Origin: DATJPD01 sp035506575
Lineage (GTDB): Bacteria > Pseudomonadota > Alphaproteobacteria > CACIAM-22H2
Length of the DNA stretch: 64,000 bases
Reading direction: 5' to 3'
Assembly: GCA_035506575.1 (NCBI GenBank)
Contig: DATJPD010000069.1
Coordinates: forward strand, 34,153 to 98,152
Shown: positions 38,459-45,878 of the stretch, in pieces
How the letters are laid out: the number at the start of each line of letters is the position of its first letter
How positions within the stretch are numbered: the first letter of the stretch is position 1
Translations under genes and position numbers: made by a program
Notes under the pieces: generated by a model
Databases searched by the model: none
What the model was told of the DNA's origin: nothing
Seen by the model: only the letters and a program-made list of their open reading frames with translations

Positions 38459-39727
38459 TCAGGCAGCAGGCGTTTCCGGCTCGCGCGGGGACGCGCCGCG
38501 CGTCTTCGGCGCCACGAGCGTCCAGCTCGTGCCTCCGGCGGGCCGCGGCTTGAGCGACAACGATCCGCCAATCCAGGACATGAGGCGGCGTGCCACGGCA
38601 AGTCCGATACTGCCGGGGGACGAGCCCTGGAAACCGCGGCCATCGTCTTCGACCCGGATGGTCACCTCGTTGTCGTTCGGCGGCTCTGCCACGACGTCGA
38701 TCCGCCCGCCACGCTCGGTGAACGCATGTTCCAGGGCGTTGGCGATCAGCTCGTTGATGACGATCCCGAGTGTCGTGCACGTCTCCACGTCCACGCTCGG
38801 CGAGTTCGCCGCGATGTGGCAGACGAGCCCGATCGGCCGCTCGTCCAACCGATAGAATTCGCGCAGCCGTTCGCACAGCGCCTCGACATATCCGTTGATC
38901 TCGATGCGGTCGGCAGCATGCGATCCCAGGAGGTGGTCGTACAGGGACGAGAGGCTGAAGATGCGCCGGCCGATTTCCTCGATGCGCCGGCGCGAGTTGT
39001 CGGTGGTGGCCTCGCGCGCGTGAAGCTGCACCAGCGCCAGGATCGTCTGAAAATTGTTGCGGACGCGGTGATAGTGCTCGCGCAGCAGCAGCGCGCTCGC
39101 GTTGTAGGCGGCCCGCAGCGCGCTCTCGCGCTTCGTGCGTTGCACGCTGTCGGCGATGATCGCCGCGATGGACACGAGCAATGTCGTGTCGAGTACGTCG
39201 AAACGGTGCCTGGCCGGGTGGTCGACCTCGAGAACTCCGAAGAACCCGGCGCTACCGATGATCGGGACATTGGCCGTGGAGACGATGTGATGCCGCGGGT
39301 AGATCGGCGGCAGGTGATAGTCGCTGCGCGCGCCGACGTCCAAGACCGTGACGGGCTTGCGCGAGCGAAACGATTCGCCGGCGGGATTGCTCGGGTCGTC
39401 GCTGGCCCGTGAGTGTCCGACGATCCCGGGCTCCCATCCCCAACCCGCGCGCACCAGGAACACGTGCTCTTCGGCCCGGTGCTCGAGGACTTTCGCGAAC
39501 CGCGCGTGACATCCCTGGGCGGCGTAGCGGCACGCCTCGGCGAGGACGGAATCGAGGGACGGCTGAACGAGCGCGACCGCGCTCAACTCGGCGATCGCGC
39601 GACGCTGGCGGACGACACGACGAAGCGAGACCGATGCCTTGGGGTCAGCCTCGATGCTGCGGAGCAGCGCCAGGGTCGAGCCGGGCTCCGCCGCGATCTC
39701 TATGGTGTCGGGGCCCCCGAGGGCCAT
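38459..39727 (-). CDS. HWE/HisKA_2 sensor histidine kinase with GAF domain
   Basis: A 422-residue soluble kinase. An N-terminal GAF domain (about 45-195) contains PSLDSVLAEACRYAAQG and the redox- or ligand-facing block GAGFFGVLEVDHP; the phosphoacceptor region is LLREHYHRVRNNFQTILALVQLHAR (His near 220), typical of the HisKA_2 type, and the ATPase has LGIVINELIANALEHAF, VEDDGRGF and GSIGLAVARRLM. In alphaproteobacteria such kinases often serve the general stress response. No adjacent response regulator. GGGAGG precedes the ATG. Confidence 0.9.
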   Translation of the reverse strand: MALGGPDTIEIAAEPGSTLALLRSIEADPKASVSLRRVVRQRRAIAELSAVALVQPSLDSVLAEACRYAAQGCHARFAKVLEHRAEEHVFLVRAGWGWEPGIVGHSRASDDPSNPAGESFRSRKPVTVLDVGARSDYHLPPIYPRHHIVSTANVPIIGSAGFFGVLEVDHPARHRFDVLDTTLLVSIAAIIADSVQRTKRESALRAAYNASALLLREHYHRVRNNFQTILALVQLHAREATTDNSRRRIEEIGRRIFSLSSLYDHLLGSHAADRIEINGYVEALCERLREFYRLDERPIGLVCHIAANSPSVDVETCTTLGIVINELIANALEHAFTERGGRIDVVAEPPNDNEVTIRVEDDGRGFQGSSPGSIGLAVARRLMSWIGGSLSLKPRPAGGTSWTLVAPKTRGASPREPETPAA

Positions 39728-39872
39728 GCCGAACCTCCCTATGGTGCTTGATATGTGGGCCGCGTCCGGCCAGCGCCATTGGGGTTTCCAACGTCGCGGG
39801 TGCGCATTGGTTCTCTGCGCGGTAGCGCGCTGGCTCGTACGCCGGTCAAATTGCGTCAGAAGCGACCAATTG

Positions 39873-40643
39873 TTATTTGCGCGCTTCGGCGACCAGCTTT
39901 TTGAGGTCGGCGAGCTCGACGGCGCCCGGCACGAGCTGATCGCCGACGATGAACCCGGGCGTGCCGTTGATATTAAGGACGTGGGCGAGAGCCATGTTCC
40001 GGGAGATCACGGCCTCGATGTCGGGCGACTTCATGTCCGCCTTGAGACGTTGGACATCGAGCCCAGTATCGGCCGCGATCGCGAAAATCGTCGCCTCGTC
40101 GAGATGACCGCGTGCGGCCATCAGCGCATCGTGGAATGGCTGGTACTTGTCCTGCTTGCGCGCGGCAAGGGCCGCGTGCGAGGCGATCACCGAATCCGGC
40201 CCGAGGATCGGGAATTCCTTGTAGACGAAGCGGAGCTTCTGGTCGTCCTTGCGGAGTTGTGCCAGCGACGGCTCTACCTGTTTGCAATACGGGCAGCGGT
40301 AATCGAAGAACTCGACGATCGTCACGTCGCCGTTGGGGTTCCCTGCGACCGGCGAGGTCGGGTCGTGCAGCAGCTCGTCCCGATGCTCGGCCATGGCGGT
40401 CTTGGCGGCCGCCTGCGCCTCGTCGTTGCGCTTCTGCTCGAGCTGCTCGACCGCATCGAGGATCACCTGCGGATTGCGCAGCAGGTAGTCATGTACGATC
40501 TTTTCGACGGCCTGGACCTGCTCCGGCGACATAGCACCGGTCGCGGGCATGCTCTGCTGGGCCCCGACGACCTGCGGCGAGGCGAGAGCGATCAGCAAGG
40601 CCATGGCGGCGGTTACGGCAGGAAGAAGACGCGATCGGGACAC
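39873..40643 (-). CDS. DsbA/DsbG-like periplasmic thiol-disulfide oxidoreductase
   Basis: A roughly 256-residue thioredoxin-fold protein with a signal peptide (LLPAVTAAMALLIALASPQVVGAQ), a helical N-terminal dimerisation-like segment (VEKIVHDYLLRNPQVILDAVEQLEQK) and the redox motif FFDYRCPYCKQVEP, with cis-Pro in GTPGF. This layout matches the DsbA-family proteins (Com1/BdbD-like) of alphaproteobacteria that form disulfides in secreted proteins. A GTG at 40643 with TGGAG upstream was chosen; an ATG at 40661 is the alternative. It follows DUF3047 and M48 genes, an envelope set. Confidence 0.92.
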   Translation of the reverse strand: MSRSRLLPAVTAAMALLIALASPQVVGAQQSMPATGAMSPEQVQAVEKIVHDYLLRNPQVILDAVEQLEQKRNDEAQAAAKTAMAEHRDELLHDPTSPVAGNPNGDVTIVEFFDYRCPYCKQVEPSLAQLRKDDQKLRFVYKEFPILGPDSVIASHAALAARKQDKYQPFHDALMAARGHLDEATIFAIAADTGLDVQRLKADMKSPDIEAVISRNMALAHVLNINGTPGFIVGDQLVPGAVELADLKKLVAEARK

Positions 40644-40705
40644 GAGGACTCCACTCAGCATGCAATTGAGGATTTTCGGCCAACCGCCGGGCCTGCACAA
40701 GCTCA

Positions 40706-41509
40706 CTATCGCGTGAGCGAGATCTCGGCGACGTAGCCGAGCGGGATCGGCCCGGTGGTGCGCGCCAAGGTCGGACGGCCGCCCAGCGAGCCCACGGCGA
40801 TAAACGTGATCTGGGTGAGGTTCATCCGGTCACGCGGCCAGAACTGCTTGTACAGCTTGGCGAGGTCGAGTGCTTCGAGCTTCCACGCACCTGCCTGGCC
40901 GAAACTGTCCTTGCGCAGCTCGTAGGATATGCCCCGGCTGTCCACCGCCGCCATGTGCTGGGTCGAATCCTCCGGGCGTGGCGCGCCGATCCCGCCGAAG
41001 GTGATGTCGATGCGGCGGTCGTAGATGGGGTAGCCGGCGGGACCGGTGCCGAACAGGTGGTCGGTGAGCTGCGGCGCCTCGGGCGAGCCGCCGTAGAAGC
41101 CGATGGAGAGACGCACCCCGCGGTCGAGCCCGTCGCCGGCACCGCCCCCGAAGATCGCCGGCTCGAGATACCAGGCCCATTCCAGATAGGGCATGGCGAG
41201 GAGCGGCACGGCGAGCCGGCGGCCCAGGACCGCGGTCGTCGGCTGGTCCGCGTCGGGGGCTTCGATCTCGAGCGCCGGCGTCCCGTCCAGCTCGGCGACG
41301 GAGAAGAGGCTTGGCCCGCGCGGCGGCGAGCGCCACCACGGATCGCCGGCCGCGGCCGGGTTGAATCCGGGATCGGGTCCGAGCACGAGGGCCTTGCCGC
41401 CCGTCTCGGCGAGCGGCGCCGGCGGCCGGTCGGCGCAGGCGCCGGTGGCCAGGACCACAGCCAGGAGCAGGGGGAGGGCGCTATTTTTCTTTGTCGGGCG
41501 GATTGGCAT
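40706..41509 (-). CDS. DUF3047 lipoprotein
   Basis: A 267-residue protein with a lipoprotein signal (LLLAVVLATGAC, Cys25). The mature part has the DUF3047 pattern: a beta-rich fold with LEWAWYLEP, RGVRLSIGFYGGSPEAPQ and a final TQITFIAVGSLGGRPTLARTTG. Function unknown. It overlaps the M48 gene by 29 nt and precedes the DsbA-like gene, so these three are probably one operon acting in the periplasm. Confidence 0.85.
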   Translation of the reverse strand: MPIRPTKKNSALPLLLAVVLATGACADRPPAPLAETGGKALVLGPDPGFNPAAAGDPWWRSPPRGPSLFSVAELDGTPALEIEAPDADQPTTAVLGRRLAVPLLAMPYLEWAWYLEPAIFGGGAGDGLDRGVRLSIGFYGGSPEAPQLTDHLFGTGPAGYPIYDRRIDITFGGIGAPRPEDSTQHMAAVDSRGISYELRKDSFGQAGAWKLEALDLAKLYKQFWPRDRMNLTQITFIAVGSLGGRPTLARTTGPIPLGYVAEISLTR

Positions 41510-42905
41510 TCTTGATATCGTCCGCGCGCAGCCAGGCGGCCGAGCCGGGCTTCAGTTGCTTTTGGGCCCGTTCGGCGAAGGTGCGCGCCGCCGCGCGCTG
41601 GCCGCGCAGGCTTTCGAGTTCGGCTTGCGACAGGGCAGCGAGGCCGAGCTGCCCGTCGCGGCCATAGGCGATCGCCAGCAGGCGCCAGGCATCGCCGTTC
41701 TCGGGCGTCTGTTGCTTCACCTGCTCCAGGTTCTTGATCGCGTCCGGCAGGAGGTCGGCGCGGTCGGTCCCGAGCTGCGCCTGGGCGAGCTCGACGCGGA
41801 TCAGCGGCTCGTTGGGGCGCAAGCTGACCGCCTGCCCATAGAGCGGCACCGAGTCCGCGACCTTGCCGGAGTCGAACAGGATCTGCGCCTTCTCCTCGAG
41901 GTAATAAGGGTCGTTCGGCTGGTCCTGCAGGAGGCCGTCCATCTCCGCCAATCCTTGGGCGAAATGGGTCTGCTGCGCATACGCGATCGCCCGGCCATAT
42001 TGCGCGGCTCGGGCCACGCTCTTGACGTCGGCGTCGGTGCAGACGGTGAACTTGTTCGATGCGTCGGTGGGATTCACGAGTGCCGTCGGCAGCGAGCACT
42101 TGAACGTGCCGGGTTTGTAGGCCTGCAGGGTGCGGCTGGGATCGAGATAGCCCAGGAGCTTCGCCTGCATGCGCCGGTGCATGTCCCACAGCTGCGGCGA
42201 TACGTCGGCTTTTCCGTGCGCCTGGTGGGCGACGAAATTGCGCACGAAGTCCACGCGTTCGCTGGTGATCGGATGGGTGCGCACGTACGGATCCTGCTGC
42301 GAGGGTTCGAGCAGCTCCTCGCCCTCGATCTTCTGCAGGAAGTCGGCGAGGCCGCGCGCCGACAGCCCGGCGCGCTCGAGGAAGTTGCAGCCGGCCTGGT
42401 CGGCCTGAGATTCCATCTCGCGGCTGTATTGCAGGAAGGAGCGCACGCCGACCTGCGTGCCGGCGCTCATCACCCCCGCACCGGCCTGGCCGCCGCTGCG
42501 CCCGCCCGCCGCCATGATCGCCGCCCCGAGTACCATCGCCACGATCGACTGCTCCATCGCCCCTTGCATGCTGTCGCGGAACCGCGCGAGATGGCCGCCG
42601 GCGATATGGCCGGTCTCGTGCGCCATCACGCCGATGACCTGGAGCGGCGAATCCGCCTGGAGCAGGGTGCCCGAGTTGATGTAAAGGTTCAGCCCGTTGG
42701 CGACGAAGGCGTTCAGCGAGCGGTCGTTGATGATATGGACGCCGATATCGTTGGCGTTCAGCCCGGCGGCGGTGAATACTGGAGCGGCATACGCGCGGAT
42801 GGTATTTTCAATTTCGGCGTCGCGGATGAAGGAAATCCGCTGCGCCAGCACCGGCGACGTCAACAGCGACCACGCCAGCACCGCAGAGGCCAAACGGGAG
42901 TACAT
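41481..42905 (-). CDS. M48 family metalloprotease with TPR region (BepA-like)
   Basis: A 474-residue periplasmic protease with a signal peptide ending LAQ. The zinc motif is HETGH (H96, E97, H100 from this start) with the third ligand Glu in YSREMESQADQAG. The C-terminal half is a tetratricopeptide repeat domain. Enzymes of this kind (BepA/YfgC) degrade misassembled outer-membrane proteins such as LptD and BamA. GGAAGAG precedes the ATG at 42905; a frame open to 42977 has no signal-peptide logic. Confidence 0.92.
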   Translation of the reverse strand: MYSRLASAVLAWSLLTSPVLAQRISFIRDAEIENTIRAYAAPVFTAAGLNANDIGVHIINDRSLNAFVANGLNLYINSGTLLQADSPLQVIGVMAHETGHIAGGHLARFRDSMQGAMEQSIVAMVLGAAIMAAGGRSGGQAGAGVMSAGTQVGVRSFLQYSREMESQADQAGCNFLERAGLSARGLADFLQKIEGEELLEPSQQDPYVRTHPITSERVDFVRNFVAHQAHGKADVSPQLWDMHRRMQAKLLGYLDPSRTLQAYKPGTFKCSLPTALVNPTDASNKFTVCTDADVKSVARAAQYGRAIAYAQQTHFAQGLAEMDGLLQDQPNDPYYLEEKAQILFDSGKVADSVPLYGQAVSLRPNEPLIRVELAQAQLGTDRADLLPDAIKNLEQVKQQTPENGDAWRLLAIAYGRDGQLGLAALSQAELESLRGQRAAARTFAERAQKQLKPGSAAWLRADDIKNANPPDKEK

Positions 42906-43007
42906 GCGTCTGATCACTCTTCCGTCTCCTTCCGCCCATCCGCCCCGACGGAGAGGCGCCATAAGTAAGCGCCGCACAACACCCCGTCAACCACAGCCGC
43001 CCCTCAC

Positions 43008-44684
43008 ATGATCAGCCCATTTCGAACCCGCCTCGCCGCAGCACCTCTGATCGCGGCCCTGCTGCTCTCCGGCTGCGGCGGCAGCAAGGAGCAGCCCGGT
43101 GTCGTCGGCACGGTCAAAGGGTTCATCGGCGGTGCCGTCGCCGACGAGCCGCACGCGGCCCAGGTCGCACGCGACATCCTCTCTGCGGGCGGGACGTTCG
43201 CGGATGCGGCGGTCGGTCTTTACTTTACGCTCGCGGTGACCCTGCCGTCGACCGCGAGTTTGGGCGGCGGCGGCGTGTGCGTCGTCTACGACGCCAAGAT
43301 CAACCGCGGCCAGGTCCTGGACTTCGCACCCCGCGCACCCGCCGCCGGCGGGCCGGTCGCGGTCCCATCGGCGATTCGCGGCATGTTCGCGCTCTACGCC
43401 CAGTACGGCAAGCTGCGGTGGGAGCAGCTTCTGGCGCCGGCGGAGGACCTGGCGCGCTTCGGCCACCCCGTGTCGCGAGCGCTGGCCGCCGACCTGCTCG
43501 CCGCCCAGTCGAAGCTCGCCGCCGATCCGGAGCTCGCGCGGCTGTACCTGAAGCCGGACGGCAGCCCCTATAAAGAGGGCGACCGGCTCGTGCAGAGCGA
43601 TCTGTCGACGGTGCTGAGCGCCATCCGCTCGCGCGGAGCCGGCGAATTCTATACCGGCCCCGTCGCGCGCGAGTTCGTCCGCGGTGCGCAGGCGCACGGC
43701 GCCACGATGAGCCTCGAGGACATGCGCACGGCCCCCTTCGGCTGGCGCCCGGCGGTGATCGTCAAATCGGACGACGACACCTTGGTCTATTTCCCCTCGC
43801 CGCCCGCGGTCGCCGGGATCCTCGAGGCGCAGATGTGGAGCATGGCCGCACCGCGCTGGAAGGAAGCCTCGGTCAACGAGCGGCCGCATCTCTATGCGCA
43901 GACCGAGCTGCGCGCCTGGCTCGACCGGCAGCGCTGGCTGGCGGGCGACTTCAAGGTGAGCCCGCCGCCACCGGAGCTGATCGACAAGACCCGCATCCGC
44001 GCCCTCATGGCTTCCTATCAGCCGGGGGCGCGGACCTTGCCGCAGGGTCTTCAGCCGCGCAGCCCCGGGCCTGACGACGCCGCCGCGTCGAGCTTCGTCG
44101 TCGTCGATCGCACCGGCAGTGCGGTCGCGTGCAGCGTGACCCCCTATGACCTCTTCGGCGCCGGGCATGTCGCCTCGGGCACGGGCGTGGTCCTGGCGGC
44201 AAGCCCTGATGAGGCATCGGGCCGCGGACCTCAATGGCTGGGCCCGATGATCGCGGTGCACGACTTCACCTCGGGCCCGTCCTGGCTGCCCCAGTTCCAC
44301 AAGGGGACCACGCGCGAGGGAGGCGAGGGCGAGACCGCGGGATCGCAGTTCGTCTTCGGCGGTGCCGCCTCCGGAGGGGCCGCCGCGTCGAGCGCGCTCA
44401 TCCAGGTGGCGCTGCACACTCTCGTCGAGGGACGCCCGCTCGACGAGGCGAGCGATGCGCAGCGGCTGCATGTCGAGACGGAGCCGACCGATACGGTCTT
44501 TGTCGAAACCGGGGTGCAGCCGCGGCCACCGGGGCTGGTCGAGCGTGGCTACAACATCGTCCCGGTGCCGGTGATCGGCCGGGTGAACGCGGCCTCGTGC
44601 CCTGATGGCGCCGTCGACAAGCCGCAGACCTGCACGTTCCGCGCCGACCGGCGCGGCTTCGGGCTGGCGGCCGGCGGGTTCTGA
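43008..44684 (+). CDS. Gamma-glutamyltransferase-like lipoprotein lacking the nucleophile
   Basis: A 558-residue protein with a lipoprotein signal (AALLLSGC). The fold-level pattern of GGT is clear: AARDIL-type start, GGGGVCVVYDA, APAAGGPVAVPSAIRGMFALYAQYGKLRWEQLLAPAEDLARFG and a C-terminal GGAASGGAAASSALIQVALHTLVEG. In GGT the autocatalytic site reads TTHxSVVD with the first Thr as nucleophile. Here it is AAASSFVVVD: aligned on the Asp (D367), Ala360 takes the nucleophile's place, though Ser361 and Ser362 are next to it. It may be inactive or use another residue. It is divergent from the M48 gene. Confidence 0.85.
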   Translation: MISPFRTRLAAAPLIAALLLSGCGGSKEQPGVVGTVKGFIGGAVADEPHAAQVARDILSAGGTFADAAVGLYFTLAVTLPSTASLGGGGVCVVYDAKINRGQVLDFAPRAPAAGGPVAVPSAIRGMFALYAQYGKLRWEQLLAPAEDLARFGHPVSRALAADLLAAQSKLAADPELARLYLKPDGSPYKEGDRLVQSDLSTVLSAIRSRGAGEFYTGPVAREFVRGAQAHGATMSLEDMRTAPFGWRPAVIVKSDDDTLVYFPSPPAVAGILEAQMWSMAAPRWKEASVNERPHLYAQTELRAWLDRQRWLAGDFKVSPPPPELIDKTRIRALMASYQPGARTLPQGLQPRSPGPDDAAASSFVVVDRTGSAVACSVTPYDLFGAGHVASGTGVVLAASPDEASGRGPQWLGPMIAVHDFTSGPSWLPQFHKGTTREGGEGETAGSQFVFGGAASGGAAASSALIQVALHTLVEGRPLDEASDAQRLHVETEPTDTVFVETGVQPRPPGLVERGYNIVPVPVIGRVNAASCPDGAVDKPQTCTFRADRRGFGLAAGGF

Positions 44685-44696
44685 GCGAACGGGGTC

Positions 44697-45863
44697 GTGA
44701 CCCTCAAGTCCTCGCGCCGCAGCCGCATCCAGCCCTTCATCGTGATGGATGTGCTGCGCGCCGCGAACGCGCGCGACGCGATGGCGAGCACGCCCGACGA
44801 GCGCTGCATCCATCTCGAGGTCGGCCAGCCCGCGACATCGGCGCCGCGCGCCGTGATCGAGGCGGCCCGGCGGGCCCTGACGGACGACCGTCTCGGCTAT
44901 ACCGAATCCCTCGGCATCCCCGAGCTGCGGGCGCGGATCGCGCGCCACTATGGCGAGGCGTATGGCGTTGAGGTCCCGGCCGGGCGCGTCGTGGTGACGG
45001 CGGGATCGTCGGGGGCGTTCCTGCTGGCGTTTCTCGCCGCGTTCGACGCCGGCGAGCGCGTGGCTCTCGCCGATCCCGGGTATCCCGCCTATCGCAACAT
45101 GTTGCGCGCCCTCGATCTCGAGCCGGTCGGCGTCGCGGCGGCTCCGGAGGCCAAGTTCCAGCCGACGCCGGCTGCGCTGGACGCACTTGCCGGCCCGGGG
45201 CCGCTTGACGGGCTCATCATCGCCAGCCCGGCCAACCCCACCGGCAGCATGCTGAGCACCGCCGAGCTTGCGGCTCTGGCCGCATGGTGCCGCAGCCGCG
45301 GCGTGCGCCTCGTCTCGGACGAGATCTATCACGGCATCGTCTACGGCGAGCCGGCGGCGACCGCGCTGCAGTTCGGCGATGACGCGATCGTGGTCAACAG
45401 CTTCTCGAAATATTATTCGATGACCGGATGGCGCCTGGGCTGGATGGTGTTGCCGCCCGATCTGGTGCGCGCGGTCGAGGTGCTGGCGCAGAATCTTTTC
45501 ATCTCGCCGCCGACCCTGCCGCAGCTCGCGGCCCTGGCCGCGTTCGACGCCGCCGAAGAGCTCGACGCGAACGTCGCGCGCTACCGGCGCAACCGCGACA
45601 TCCTGCTGGCGCGCCTGCCGCAGGCCGGGTTCGAGCGCTTCGCCGCACCCGACGGCGCGTTCTATCTCTACGCCGATGTCGCGCACCTCACCAACGACAG
45701 CGAAGTCTTCTGCGAGCGCATGCTCGCCGAGGCCGGCGTCGCGGCGACGCCCGGGACGGATTTCGACCCGTCGCGGGGCCGTGCCTACGTGCGCTTCTCC
45801 TTCGCCGGCAGCGAAGCCGAAATGGAGGAAGCCGCCCGGCGGCTCATCGCCTGGCGGCGCTGA
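44697..45863 (+). CDS. Class I/II aminotransferase (PLP-dependent)
   Basis: A 388-residue fold-type I aminotransferase. The PLP lysine is K238 in VVNSFSKYYSMTGWRLGW; other motifs are GYTESLGIPELRARIARHYGE, NPTGSMLS, SDEIYHGIVYG and the C-terminal RVRFSF-like Arg (YVRFSFAG). Related enzymes act on aspartate or aromatic amino acids. It starts at a GTG 12 nt after the GGT-like gene and may share its transcript. Substrate not determined. Confidence 0.92.
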   Translation: MTLKSSRRSRIQPFIVMDVLRAANARDAMASTPDERCIHLEVGQPATSAPRAVIEAARRALTDDRLGYTESLGIPELRARIARHYGEAYGVEVPAGRVVVTAGSSGAFLLAFLAAFDAGERVALADPGYPAYRNMLRALDLEPVGVAAAPEAKFQPTPAALDALAGPGPLDGLIIASPANPTGSMLSTAELAALAAWCRSRGVRLVSDEIYHGIVYGEPAATALQFGDDAIVVNSFSKYYSMTGWRLGWMVLPPDLVRAVEVLAQNLFISPPTLPQLAALAAFDAAEELDANVARYRRNRDILLARLPQAGFERFAAPDGAFYLYADVAHLTNDSEVFCERMLAEAGVAATPGTDFDPSRGRAYVRFSFAGSEAEMEEAARRLIAWRR

Positions 45864-45878
45864 GCCCCGGGAACCGCA

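Noticed and set aside
42987..45686. An 899-codon minus-strand open frame
   Set aside because: It is antisense to the GGT-like and aminotransferase genes, both of which carry family motifs.
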